DNA of 64,000 bases from Mycobacteriaceae bacterium (GTDB lineage: Bacteria; Actinomycetota; Actinomycetes; Mycobacteriales; Mycobacteriaceae): NCBI GenBank assembly GCA_029977845.1, contig JAPOKC010000001.1, positions 105,727 to 169,726 of the forward strand, read 5' to 3'. Under the pieces are notes generated by a model that was given only the letters and a program-made list of their open reading frames with translations, made no database searches and was not told the origin of the DNA. The position numbers were made by a program, and so were the translations under genes. Below are positions 51,722 to 59,731 of the stretch, one piece after another (positions within the stretch are counted from its first letter, which is position 1; every line of letters begins with the position of its first letter).

Positions 51722-52620
51722 GGTCTGCCTCCGAACTGTTCGCGACGGCCGACTCGGCGCAACCGGATCCACTCTCTGAAGCCGGCCGGATCGCGCCGGG
51801 TCACCAGGAAGTACCACCCGAATCGCAGCCACTCCTGCGGCAGCAGCTTGCGCAGGCCCGGCTGGGACAGCACGTAACCGCGATTGCGGTAGGTGAAGTA
51901 CCGCTTCACCGGATCATCGGGGTACTGGGTGTGCATCCGGCCACCCAGGATCGGCTTGAACTCGTCACTGCCGTACGGGTGCAGATACACCGTGTCCAGA
52001 CAGGTCCCGAACGGCAGCCCGCTGCGCACCAGCCGGCGGTGCACGTCGACCTCGTCGCCGCGCACGAAGAGCCTGATGTCCGGAACGCCCACGGCTTCAA
52101 CGGCTGCAGCGCTGAACAGTGCCCCGTTGAAAAGCGACGCGATCCCGGGCAGCAGGTCCTGGCCCGCGCCTTCGGTCCGCAGTTCGTCGACGCTGCGTCG
52201 CCACACCAGACCGCGGCGCAATGGGAAGGCCAGCCGGTCGGGGTCGTCGATGGCGCACACCATCGGTGACACCTCCGAAAGTCCGTGCCGCTTGGCGCAG
52301 TCCATCAGGGTGGCCAGCACATCGCGGTCGCGCGGGCGTCCGTCGTCATCGGCCAGCCATATCCAGTCCGCGCCGAGGGACAGCGCGTGCAGCATCCCGA
52401 GGGCGAATCCTCCTGCGCCGCCAAGGTTTCGGCGCGACCCCAGATAGGTGGCCGGGACCGGCTGACCGGCAACCAGATCACGAACCCGATCATCATGATC
52501 ATTGTCGACCACGATGAGGTGGTCGACCATCCGGCTCTGGGTGCTCAGCACATCGAGGGACTTGGCCAGTTCATCGGGACGTCGGTGGGTGACGACGACC
52601 GCGCACACCATCTCGGTCAC
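51718..52620 (-). CDS. glfT1: Galactofuranosyltransferase GlfT1
   Basis: GlfT1 adds the first two galactofuranose residues to the decaprenyl-linked rhamnosyl-GlcNAc acceptor in galactan synthesis. It has 300 residues (304 in M. tuberculosis). The GT2-type nucleotide-sugar fold is shown by VVVTHRRPDELAKSL at the N terminus, the metal-binding LADDDGRPRD and the downstream FVRGDEVDVHRRL. GTG 52620 is chosen because it overlaps the wzt stop as GTGA; an ATG three codons later is possible. It lies between the two exporter genes wzt and wzm, the conserved arrangement. Confidence 0.93.
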   Translation of the reverse strand: MTEMVCAVVVTHRRPDELAKSLDVLSTQSRMVDHLIVVDNDHDDRVRDLVAGQPVPATYLGSRRNLGGAGGFALGMLHALSLGADWIWLADDDGRPRDRDVLATLMDCAKRHGLSEVSPMVCAIDDPDRLAFPLRRGLVWRRSVDELRTEGAGQDLLPGIASLFNGALFSAAAVEAVGVPDIRLFVRGDEVDVHRRLVRSGLPFGTCLDTVYLHPYGSDEFKPILGGRMHTQYPDDPVKRYFTYRNRGYVLSQPGLRKLLPQEWLRFGWYFLVTRRDPAGFREWIRLRRVGRREQFGGRP

Positions 52621-53426
52621 GGGGCCGACCAATCGCCGGCGTGCTCGGCGAGGATCTCGCGGACGTGACGGGCGGCGTCCTCGCCCTCGTAGCCGCGGAC
52701 GACCTCCTCGATACCGCCCTGCATCCGGATGCTGCCGTGATCGATCCACATGGCGGTCTTGCACAGCCGGGCCAGGAATTCGTTGGAATGGCTTGCGAAC
52801 ACCAGGATTCCGGAACGCTCAACGAGCGCCTGCAGCCGCGACTGTGCCTTCTTCAGGAATTCCGCATCGACTGCGCCGATGCCCTCGTCGAGCAGGAGGA
52901 TCTCAGGGTCGATGCTGGTGACCACACCCATCGCCAGGCGTACTCGCATACCGGTGGAGTAGGTCCGCAGCGGCATCGACAGGTAGTCGCCGAGTTCGGT
53001 GAACTCCGCGATCTCATCGACCTTGGCCAGCATCTGCTTGCGGGTCTGGCCGAGGAACAACCCGCGGATGATGATGTTCTCGTAGCCGGTGATCTCGGGG
53101 TCCATCCCGACACCGAGGTCGAACACCGGCGCCACCCGGCCTCGGACGACGGTGCGGCCGCGGGTGGGCTCATAGATACCCGACAGCAGTCGCAGCAGCG
53201 TCGACTTACCGGCCCCGTTGTGCCCGACCAGTCCGACCCGGTCGCCCATCTTCAGCGTCAGGGTGATGTCGCGCAGCGCCTCGATGACCACCACGTTGTC
53301 CCCGGTGCGGCCGATGGCGCCGCCGGCCTTGCCCAGGAAGGTCTTCTTCAGAGAACGTGTCTTGGCGTCGAAGATCGGGAACTCGACCCAGGCGTCCCGG
53401 GTCTCGATGTGGGGATCGTTGCTCAC
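52617..53426 (-). CDS. wzt: Galactan ABC exporter ATPase Wzt (RfbE-like)
   Basis: This is the ATPase of the galactan exporter. It has 269 residues (273 in M. tuberculosis RfbE, Rv3781). Walker A is VGHNGAGKSTLL, the signature lies near YSTGMRVRLA, Walker B is ILLLDEGIGAVDAEF, and the switch histidine is in FASHSNEF. The polysaccharide-exporter character is shown by the N-terminal stretch before the P-loop (LRDITLTLKMGDRVG). The start is GTG 53426, 21 bases after bpa. It overlaps glfT1 by 4 bases. Confidence 0.94.
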   Translation of the reverse strand: MSNDPHIETRDAWVEFPIFDAKTRSLKKTFLGKAGGAIGRTGDNVVVIEALRDITLTLKMGDRVGLVGHNGAGKSTLLRLLSGIYEPTRGRTVVRGRVAPVFDLGVGMDPEITGYENIIIRGLFLGQTRKQMLAKVDEIAEFTELGDYLSMPLRTYSTGMRVRLAMGVVTSIDPEILLLDEGIGAVDAEFLKKAQSRLQALVERSGILVFASHSNEFLARLCKTAMWIDHGSIRMQGGIEEVVRGYEGEDAARHVREILAEHAGDWSAP

Positions 53427-53447
53427 CGCTGACCGTCTGTCCGGTTC

Positions 53448-53954
53448 CTAGAGATACTGCCCGGTGCCGTGGCCGGGGCTCGCCGTTCCGCTCGGCGGTG
53501 CCATACCGGGCGGCAGCGAGCCCTGGCGCATCTGCTCGAGTTGGGCGCGGGCCGCCATCTGCTGAGCGAACAGTGCGGTCTGGATGCCGTGGAACAGACC
53601 CTCGAGCCAGCCGACCAGCTGAGCCTGGGCGATCCGGAGTTCGGCGTCCGAGGGGATGGTGTCATCGGAGAACGGCAAGGCCAGCCGCTGGAGTTCCTCG
53701 CGCAGTTCCGGAGCCAGGCCGTCCTGCAGCTCGCGGATGCTGGTGGCATGGATCTCGCGCAGCCGGGTGCGGCTGGCGTCGTCCAGGGGCGCGGCCCGCA
53801 CCTCGTCGAGCAGTTGTTTGATCATCGTGCCGATCCGCATGACCTTGGCCGGCTGCTCCACCAGGTCGGTGATCGAGCGCTCTTCGTCCGTCGGCACCTC
53901 GGCGCCGGGGCCTTCGATGACCTCGATGCTCTCGTCGTCGGAGTTCGTCGTCAT
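53448..53954 (-). CDS. bpa: Bacterial proteasome activator Bpa (PafE)
   Basis: Bpa forms a ring that opens the gate of the mycobacterial 20S proteasome without ATP and promotes turnover of proteins such as the heat-shock repressor HspR. This protein has 168 residues (174 in M. tuberculosis Rv3780). The helical core contains LVEQPAKVMRIGTMIKQLL and QAQLVGWLEGLFHGIQTALF. It ends in GQYL, the exact C-terminal motif that docks into the proteasome. ATG 53954 is preferred because it overlaps the upstream stop as ATGA; an ATG four codons earlier (53966) is possible. It sits between cell-wall genes, as in M. tuberculosis. Confidence 0.94.
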   Translation of the reverse strand: MTTNSDDESIEVIEGPGAEVPTDEERSITDLVEQPAKVMRIGTMIKQLLDEVRAAPLDDASRTRLREIHATSIRELQDGLAPELREELQRLALPFSDDTIPSDAELRIAQAQLVGWLEGLFHGIQTALFAQQMAARAQLEQMRQGSLPPGMAPPSGTASPGHGTGQYL

Positions 53955-55906
53955 GGTCCCTGCCATTCGTATATCCGGGCGCCGCCGTTGTCGTAGATCT
54001 TCGCCCATGACCTGGACTTGTCCAGTGACACTAACCCGTCAGGCATGACAAACCCGCGCACCACCGGCCCGCTGGTGATGACGTAGCGGATGTCGAGGGC
54101 CTTCACCGCCTCGGCCACCCGGGGATCGTTGTCGGCCTCGTCGGCGTAGGCCCAGAAGATGAACCGGTTGTAGCCGGGCCCCTGCTGCACGGGGTAGTCG
54201 TAGTGCGTCCACAGCGGATGAAGCCCGGCGACCGCGTACATCCACGCGGTTCCGTCGACGTTGGCATCACCGATCAGGGTGTCGCGCGCCCCCGGCAGGG
54301 TGGCGAGATAGGCGAAGGCCTCGAGATCCTTGTCGCCGACGATGACCCGGTCGTATTTCTCACCGATCAGGTACCGGTGCCGGGGGAAGTAGTGCCACGT
54401 CAGCCCGAAGCAGGCGGCGAGGAGTAGGATGGCGGTTGCACCGATCCAGAACCGGCTGCCGTGAATATGACTGCGGGACAGAGCCTTCCGCTTGATCCAG
54501 GCCATCACCAGCACGGTCAGAGAGAACAAGGCGTAGCCGGCCATCGGTGTCAGCAGCAGGGTGACAACCGCGGACAGCCGACGCGGATCGCTGTAGAACA
54601 GGTCGCTGTACATGCCGGTGACGGCGCCGATGGGTCCGCCGAAGGGGGCCGAGGAGTGCACGATCGAGATCACCAGTAGCGCCCAGACGACGGCCGGCCA
54701 CCAGATGCGTTTGAACAGCAGTAGTAGGAAGCCGGCGCCGGCCAGTGCGATGAGCATGTTCTGGATCGGGTAGTCGTTGAGGTGGCGGGTGTGCTGGACG
54801 ATCGCGTCGAGCAGCGCGCGTTTCTTGCCCATATGGGTGACGAAGGCATGGCCGGTGATGATCTCGGCCTGGTCGAGCACACCCATGAACTGGGGAAGTA
54901 GCAGGATCAGCGCCGGGGATCCGATGACCAGCAGTGTCCCGAAATCGGCCAGCCGGTTGACCACCGGTCGCCGCCACGCCTCGAGCAGCCACCACGCCGT
55001 CACGAAGGTCACGACCACCACCCCGCCGGTGAGGTGCACCGAGAACACCCCGACCAGAGCGAGTACTGCCAGGGGGATGCGGTCCGAGTGCGCCAGAGCC
55101 GAGGTGATCAGGACGAACGTCGGCACCGCCAGGCCGTAGGCGGTCATATTCGGCATCGAGGCCGTGTCGAACTCCACATAGGGCACCGCGGTGAAGGAGG
55201 CCGACAGCGCCGCCGCGGTGGCCGCTGCACCCGCGGTGCGCCACCGGGTGCTCCGGCTGATCAGCAGCTGCCAGGTGAGCAGTGCCGCGCTCAGCGGGAA
55301 GAGCCAGACGGCCGCCGCCAGTGAACTGAGCGTGTAGGCGGTGGTCGGCGCGGCGCCGGTGAGCTGTGCCAGCACGGCGGCGAGGGCATGGAACGCCGAC
55401 GGGTAATACAGCGGGGCTTGGGTTTCCACGTTGCGCAGCTCGCCCATGTGGGTGGGTGAGGCCTGACCGGTGTCCAGGATCCAGCGGATCGTGTTGGCGT
55501 GCCAGACCGAGTCCCAGGTGCTTGGGATCGACTGCCAGTACGGCATTCCACGCCAGGCGGCGAAGCCGATCGCCAGGGCCCCGAACACCACCCCGGCCGC
55601 CACCACCAGAACCGGCCAGTCGGTCTTTCTCCCGGCCCGTGAGACGGCGCCGGACCGGCGGGCCAGCACCCGATGCAGCCCCGCCGCCATCGCGGTCACC
55701 GCGACCAGGGTCAGCAGCGCGCTGAGCGCATTCCACCGGATGCCGAAGGCGCCGAACGGGACGATGGCCAATCCGACGGCGCCGTAGGTCAGCGCCGGAC
55801 CGACGGCCAGGGCCAACGGCCAGCGCAGGCCGCCGGCGCGACCTACCACGGCACCCGGTGCGGCCAGCACCAAGACCGCGATCAGCACACCGAGGCCGAA
55901 GTTCAC
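53951..55906 (-). CDS. Rv3779-like GT-C membrane glycosyltransferase
   Basis: A large membrane protein of 651 residues (Rv3779 has 666). It begins with hydrophobic segments from the very N terminus (FGLGVLIAVLVLAAPGAVVG) and has about twelve helices, with an extracytoplasmic loop GMPYWQSIPSTWDSVWHANT and a soluble C-terminal part of about 150 residues. Work on Rv3779 links it to transfer of the galactosamine substituent to arabinogalactan from a polyprenyl-phosphate donor. The start is GTG 55906. It opens the operon with bpa, wzt, glfT1 and wzm, overlapping bpa by 4 bases, and is divergent from the aminotransferase-fold gene by 79 bases. Confidence 0.85.
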   Translation of the reverse strand: MNFGLGVLIAVLVLAAPGAVVGRAGGLRWPLALAVGPALTYGAVGLAIVPFGAFGIRWNALSALLTLVAVTAMAAGLHRVLARRSGAVSRAGRKTDWPVLVVAAGVVFGALAIGFAAWRGMPYWQSIPSTWDSVWHANTIRWILDTGQASPTHMGELRNVETQAPLYYPSAFHALAAVLAQLTGAAPTTAYTLSSLAAAVWLFPLSAALLTWQLLISRSTRWRTAGAAATAAALSASFTAVPYVEFDTASMPNMTAYGLAVPTFVLITSALAHSDRIPLAVLALVGVFSVHLTGGVVVVTFVTAWWLLEAWRRPVVNRLADFGTLLVIGSPALILLLPQFMGVLDQAEIITGHAFVTHMGKKRALLDAIVQHTRHLNDYPIQNMLIALAGAGFLLLLFKRIWWPAVVWALLVISIVHSSAPFGGPIGAVTGMYSDLFYSDPRRLSAVVTLLLTPMAGYALFSLTVLVMAWIKRKALSRSHIHGSRFWIGATAILLLAACFGLTWHYFPRHRYLIGEKYDRVIVGDKDLEAFAYLATLPGARDTLIGDANVDGTAWMYAVAGLHPLWTHYDYPVQQGPGYNRFIFWAYADEADNDPRVAEAVKALDIRYVITSGPVVRGFVMPDGLVSLDKSRSWAKIYDNGGARIYEWQGP

Positions 55907-55985
55907 TGCCCTAGTATGGGGAGGCGGTCCGGATAGCCGTCGGGGGGGCTAAAGGCGCAGTTCGCAGACCTCGAAGGTGGGTGTC

Positions 55986-57182
55986 ATGGCATACGACGTC
56001 GCTCGTGTGCGGGGTCTGCACCCCGAACTCGGCGATGGCTGGATCCGTTTCGACGCCCCGTCGGGCATGGTCATCCCCGAATCGGTCGCCAGCACCGTGT
56101 CCACCGCATTCCGCAACTCGGCGGCCACCGCCGCCGGCCCCCACCCCGCCGCCCGCCGCAGCGCCGCGGTGCTCGACGCCGCACGCCGGGCGGTCGCCGA
56201 CCTGGTCAACGCCGACCCCGAAGGTGTGGTGCTCGGGCCCGACCGCGCGGTGCTGCTGGCTGCGCTGGCCGAGGCCGCCTCAACCCGCACCGGTCTGGGC
56301 AGCGAGTTGGTGGTCAGCCGCCTCGATGATGAGGCCAACATCGTTCCCTGGCTGCGGGCGGCCGAGCGGTACGGGGCCAAGGTCAGGTGGGCCGAGGTGG
56401 ATATCGAGACCGGCGAACTGCCGCCCTGGCAGTGGGCCGAACTGCTCACCGCGGACACCCGGCTCGTCGCGGTGCCGTCGGCGTCCGCAACCCTGGGCGC
56501 GGTCACCGATGTCGGACTGGTGGCCAAGTGCGTGCACGACGTCGGTGGGCTGGTGATCGCCGATCACACTGCCGCGGCGCCGTACCGCTTGTTCGACCTG
56601 GCCGAGACCGAGGCCGATGTGGTGGCGGTCAACGCCATCGCTTGGGGTGGGCCCCCGGTCGGTGCGCTGGTGTTCCGCGACCCGGGCCTGTTCGGCACGT
56701 TGAGTTCGGTCTCGGTGAATCCGAACGCCGGTGGGGCCGCCCGGCTGGAACTCGGCAATCACCAGTACGGACTGCTGGCGGGACTGGTGGCCAGCATCGA
56801 GCATCTGGCGGCACTGGATGAGTCCGCCGAGGGCACTCGTCGCGAAAGGCTCACCCAGTCAATGGAATCCGCGGGTTCCTATCTCGATGATCTGTTCGAC
56901 TACCTGGTGGGATCACTGCGGTCGATGCCGATGGTCTCGGTTATCGGCGATCCCGCCGCGCGGATACCGGTGGCCACTTTCGTGATCGAGGGCATACCGG
57001 CCGGGCGAGTGGCGCAACGGCTCGTCGACAACGGTGTGCTCGTCGTTTCCGGTTCGTCGTCGAGGGCGCTTGAAGCGCTGGGGGTCAACGAGATCGGCGG
57101 GGCGGTGACCGTCGGGCTGGCGCACTACACGACCACCGCCGAAGTGGATCACCTGGTGCGGGCGCTGGCCTCGCTGGGCTGA
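55986..57182 (+). CDS. Cysteine desulfurase-like class V aminotransferase-fold protein (Rv3778c-like), catalytic lysine missing
   Basis: The protein has 398 residues and the fold signatures of class V PLP enzymes: [19 protein letters not shown], the PLP-contact aspartate in [12 protein letters not shown], and the [15 protein letters not shown] stretch. In active cysteine desulfurases a lysine precedes the GP.G segment and binds PLP; here the corresponding position (about residues 215-220) has no lysine. The whole protein contains only two lysines, both well before the aspartate. It resembles M. tuberculosis Rv3778c closely, where I recall the same replacement. ATG 55986 follows gaaggtggg. A normal desulfurase role is therefore unlikely; function unknown. 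Confidence 0.85.
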   Translation: MAYDVARVRGLHPELGDGWIRFDAPSGMVIPESVASTVSTAFRNSAATAAGPHPAARRSAAVLDAARRAVADLVNADPEGVVLGPDRAVLLAALAEAASTRTGLGSELVVSRLDDEANIVPWLRAAERYGAKVRWAEVDIETGELPPWQWAELLTADTRLVAVPSASATLGAVTDVGLVAKCVHDVGGLVIADHTAAAPYRLFDLAETEADVVAVNAIAWGGPPVGALVFRDPGLFGTLSSVSVNPNAGGAARLELGNHQYGLLAGLVASIEHLAALDESAEGTRRERLTQSMESAGSYLDDLFDYLVGSLRSMPMVSVIGDPAARIPVATFVIEGIPAGRVAQRLVDNGVLVVSGSSSRALEALGVNEIGGAVTVGLAHYTTTAEVDHLVRALASLG

Positions 57183-57188
57183 CCGGCG

Positions 57189-58169
57189 TCAGGTGACGGT
57201 GAGGATCACCTTGCCGACCACCGCTCCGGATTCCAGCGCCCGGTGTGCCTCAGCCGCCGACTCGATCGGGAAGCGGGCGCCGATCACCGGCCGCACCGAC
57301 CCACGCTCGATCATCGGCCAGACCGATTCCACGACGGCCTCGACGATGCGGCTCTTACCGTGCGGACCGTCCACCGCCCGGGCCCGCAGCGTGGTGCCGA
57401 TCACCGAAAGCCGTTTGCCCATCAGGGCTGCGATGTTCAGTTCGGCCTTCATCCCGCCCTGCATACCGATGATGACCAGTTGCCCGTCGTGATTGAGTGC
57501 GGACAGATTCCGGTCCAGATAGGCCGCCCCCATGATGTCGAAGATGAGGTCCACGCCGACACCATCGGTCGCCTCGTGAACGCGTTGGACGAAGTCCTCG
57601 TCGCGATAACAGACCAGTAGTTCGGCGCCGAGTTCGCCGCAGGCCGCAAGTTTGGCCGCCGACCCGGCGGTGACCGCGACGTGTGCGCCGAGTTCACGGG
57701 CGACCTGGATCGCGTGCGTTCCGATTCCGCTGGCGCCGCCGTGCACGAGCAACCACTGGCCGGCCGTCAGGCCCGCGGTCATCACGAGGTTCGACCACAC
57801 CGTGCAGGCGACCTCGGGCAGTCCGGCCGCGTCCTGCAACGGGACGCCTCGGGGAACGGGCATCACCTGGCCGGTCGGGACCGCGACGTACTGCGCGTAA
57901 CCGCCACCGGCCAGCAGCGCGCAGACCTGTTGGCCGGCAACCCAATTCGTCACTCCCGCGCCGATGGCCGCGACCGTACCGGAGACCTCCAGACCGATCG
58001 TCTCGCTCGCCCCGGGCGGAGGCGGATACTTTCCAGCGGCCTGAAGTAGGTCGGCGCGATTGACCCCGGCCGCACTGACCTCGATCAGCACCTCCCCGGG
58101 GCCGGCCGAAACGTCAGCAACCTCACGCAGGTGAAGCCGGCCGGAATCATCGGCGGCGATGGCGAACAT
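57189..58169 (-). CDS. Zinc-independent NAD(P)H quinone oxidoreductase (Rv3777-like)
   Basis: A medium-chain reductase of 326 residues (Rv3777 has 328), of the PIG3/quinone oxidoreductase type. Motifs are AAGVNRADLLQAAGKYPPPPG, the NADPH site VHGGASGIGTHAIQ and IIGMQGG; zinc ligands of alcohol dehydrogenases are absent. It probably reduces quinones or enones with NADPH. ATG 58169 has a TACGTT hexamer 7 bases upstream and no ribosome site, indicating a leaderless message. It is divergent from a MarR regulator gene across 62 bases and convergent with the Rv3778c-like gene (6-base gap). Confidence 0.9.
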   Translation of the reverse strand: MFAIAADDSGRLHLREVADVSAGPGEVLIEVSAAGVNRADLLQAAGKYPPPPGASETIGLEVSGTVAAIGAGVTNWVAGQQVCALLAGGGYAQYVAVPTGQVMPVPRGVPLQDAAGLPEVACTVWSNLVMTAGLTAGQWLLVHGGASGIGTHAIQVARELGAHVAVTAGSAAKLAACGELGAELLVCYRDEDFVQRVHEATDGVGVDLIFDIMGAAYLDRNLSALNHDGQLVIIGMQGGMKAELNIAALMGKRLSVIGTTLRARAVDGPHGKSRIVEAVVESVWPMIERGSVRPVIGARFPIESAAEAHRALESGAVVGKVILTVT

Positions 58170-58176
58170 GAGGTCA

Positions 58177-58182
58177 AACGTA
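58177..58182 (-). promoter_or_regulatory. -10-like hexamer TACGTT for the quinone oxidoreductase gene
   Basis: TACGTT on the minus strand fits TANNNT and lies 7 bases before the ATG at 58169, in the divergent gap with marR. Confidence 0.55.
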
Positions 58183-58206
58183 CTACCGCCGGAACGCCAC
58201 AGGGTC

Positions 58207-58231
58207 GCGCTGACCCGCTTACGATCAGCGC
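58207..58231. promoter_or_regulatory. Inverted repeat over the marR -10 region, candidate MarR operator
   Basis: GCGCTGA (58207-58213) and TCAGCGC (58225-58231) are exact inverted copies with an 11-base spacer. The spacer and right arm contain the putative -10 hexamer of the MarR gene, and the right arm ends at the base before its ATG, the usual geometry of an autorepressor site. Confidence 0.45.
58220..58225 (+). promoter_or_regulatory. -10-like hexamer TACGAT for the MarR gene
   Basis: TACGAT lies 6 bases before ATG 58232, suggesting leaderless transcription and supporting that start over the in-frame ATG at 58268. Confidence 0.55.
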
Positions 58232-58741
58232 ATGGGTGGGATCATTGCGGGGCGCACGGCAAGCGAGATGCCGGGTCTGGATATCGCTGAAGAGCGGTCA
58301 TGGCAGAACTTTCTGGAAGCCTCGCTGAGGCTCTACGGAACGCTGAATCGGACGCTCAGTGAGCGGCATAAACTCAGCCTGGTCGACGTCCGTCTGCTGG
58401 AGATCCTGAGCAGGTCCGAGACCGGCACGGCGCGGATGGGCGATCTCGCCGAGCAACTTCTGTCGTTGCCCAGCAGGGTGACTCGGCAGATCCGCCGACT
58501 CGAGGGCGCGGGGCTGGTGGAGCGCGAAGCCAGCCCTGATGACGGCCGCGGTGTGCTGGCCGGCATCACCGACACCGGCCGCGTGGCGGTCGAGGAAGCC
58601 CTCGAGACCTACGGTGAGGCGGTTCGCGAGAACTTCCTCGGCCCGCTGACCCGTCCGCAGATGTCGGCGCTGGGGGAGAACTGCCGCCGGATCAGCGCGG
58701 ACCTGAAGGCCAGATCCTCGGCGAAGTTCGGCCGGGCCTGA
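58232..58741 (+). CDS. MarR-family transcriptional regulator
   Basis: A winged helix-turn-helix regulator of 169 residues. The dimerisation helix LRLYGTLNRTLSERH is followed by the DNA-binding part LAEQLLSLPSRVTRQIRRLE, with AGLVERE and the wing DDGRGVLAGITDTGR. MarR proteins usually repress their own gene and a divergent enzyme gene and are released by small aromatic or oxidised ligands. The divergent neighbour here is a quinone oxidoreductase, and an inverted repeat covers its own promoter, which fits that scheme. Start: ATG 58232 at the end of the repeat; ATG 58268 is the alternative. Confidence 0.88.
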   Translation: MGGIIAGRTASEMPGLDIAEERSWQNFLEASLRLYGTLNRTLSERHKLSLVDVRLLEILSRSETGTARMGDLAEQLLSLPSRVTRQIRRLEGAGLVEREASPDDGRGVLAGITDTGRVAVEEALETYGEAVRENFLGPLTRPQMSALGENCRRISADLKARSSAKFGRA

Positions 58742-58749
58742 TAGCACGC

Positions 58750-58755
58750 TACGCT
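58750..58755 (+). promoter_or_regulatory. -10-like hexamer TACGCT for tRNA-Ser(TGA)
   Basis: TACGCT lies 7 bases before the mature tRNA 5' end. The same hexamer precedes the second tRNA-Ser gene. Confidence 0.45.
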
Positions 58756-58762
58756 TTGCGGC

Positions 58763-58849
58763 GGTGGCGTGGCAGAGCGGCCTAATGCACTCGCCTTGAA
58801 AGCGAGAGACGGCTAACACCGTCCGGGGGTTCAAATCCCTCCGCCACCG
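58763..58849 (+). tRNA. tRNA-Ser (anticodon TGA)
   Basis: The acceptor stem GGTGGCG (58763-58769) pairs with CGCCACC (58842-58848), with discriminator G at 58849. The anticodon arm CTCGC-CTTGAAA-GCGAG gives anticodon TGA; a long variable arm (GACGG...CCGTC) and the TTCAAAT loop confirm a serine tRNA. CCA is not encoded. Confidence 0.97.
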
Positions 58850-58853
58850 CTCT

Positions 58854-58881
58854 GGCGGTGGCATTCGGCGGCGCCACCGCC
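58854..58881. terminator. Hairpin between tRNA-Ser and echA21
   Basis: GGCGGTGGC (58854-58862) pairs exactly with GCCACCGCC (58873-58881) around a 10-base loop. There is no T-run. It separates the + strand tRNA from the convergent echA21 gene, and GCGGTGGC also repeats the tRNA 5' end, so it can pair alternatively with the tRNA 3' end. Confidence 0.45.
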
Positions 58882-58888
58882 ACTGCCG

Positions 58889-59710
58889 TCATTCGCCGGT
58901 GAAGTTCGCCTCGCGCTTCTCGAACATCGCGGCGACCGCTTCCTTGAGGTCCTTCGACGGCAGGAACGCGGAGTTCCAGGCCGCCACATAGCGCAGGCTA
59001 TCGGCCACCGCGGCGGCACGGCTCTCGTTCAGGACGTCCTTGGTGCCGCGGACCGCCAGCGGTGAATTCGCGGCGATCTCGGCGGCGGTGGCGTGTGCCG
59101 CGGCCAGGCAGGCCTCCGGATCAGGGAACACCTCGTTGACCAGACCGATCCTCTCGGCCCGGGCGGCGTCGATGTCCTTACCGGTCAGGGCCAGTTCGCG
59201 CAGATGCCCGTCGGAGAGGATGTAGGGCAGCCGGGCCAGGCTGCCGACGTCGGCCACGATCGCCAGTTTGACCTCGCGTACCGAGAATTTCGCTTCGGCG
59301 CTGGCGTAGCGGATGTCGGCCGCGCTGATCAGATCGACGCCACCGCCGATGCACCAGCCGTGCACCGCGGCGATGCTGGGGGTGCGGCACTCGGCCACCG
59401 CGGTGATCGAATCCTGAAGTTTCTTGACCATGGTGTGGAAGTTCGTCCGCGAGCGAGCCGAGGCCTCCCCCGAACCACCCGCCCCCGGCAGGCTGGGGCC
59501 CATCGCGACGAGGTCCAGGCCGAAGGAGAAGTGCTTGCCCGAACCGGTGATGACGATGGCCCGGACCTCCGGGTCGGCGTCGAGTTCGGCGAAGACCACC
59601 GGCATCTCTTCCCAGAACGCCGGGCCCATCGCGTTGCCCTTGCCCGGTCCCAACAGGGTCACCTGGGCGACGTTGTCCTTGATCTCGACTGCGAGTGCCT
59701 CGTAGTTCAT
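58889..59710 (-). CDS. echA21: Enoyl-CoA hydratase/isomerase family protein EchA21
   Basis: A crotonase-fold protein of 273 residues (274 in M. tuberculosis EchA21, Rv3774). The oxyanion-hole segments are SGKHFSFGLDL and IAAVHGWCIGGGVDLI, and the metabolic residues of dienoyl-CoA isomerases (DVGSLARLPYIL, NEVFPDPEACL) follow, so a Delta3,5-Delta2,4-dienoyl-CoA isomerase role in beta-oxidation is more likely than simple hydration. ATG 59710 is preceded by a TAACCT hexamer 6 bases ahead, suggesting a leaderless message. The hisC2 gene ends 21 bases upstream on the same strand. Confidence 0.92.
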   Translation of the reverse strand: MNYEALAVEIKDNVAQVTLLGPGKGNAMGPAFWEEMPVVFAELDADPEVRAIVITGSGKHFSFGLDLVAMGPSLPGAGGSGEASARSRTNFHTMVKKLQDSITAVAECRTPSIAAVHGWCIGGGVDLISAADIRYASAEAKFSVREVKLAIVADVGSLARLPYILSDGHLRELALTGKDIDAARAERIGLVNEVFPDPEACLAAAHATAAEIAANSPLAVRGTKDVLNESRAAAVADSLRYVAAWNSAFLPSKDLKEAVAAMFEKREANFTGE

Positions 59711-59716
59711 GGCATG

Positions 59717-59722
59717 AGGTTA
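59717..59722 (-). promoter_or_regulatory. -10-like hexamer TAACCT for echA21
   Basis: TAACCT on the minus strand is 6 bases before the echA21 ATG, within the 21-base gap after hisC2. Confidence 0.5.
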
Positions 59723-59731
59723 CGACGAGTG

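Noticed and set aside
51721..51832. Longer Wzm protein starting at 51832
   Set aside because: The extra residues lie within glfT1; the GTGA overlap at 51721 and the family length support the shorter form.
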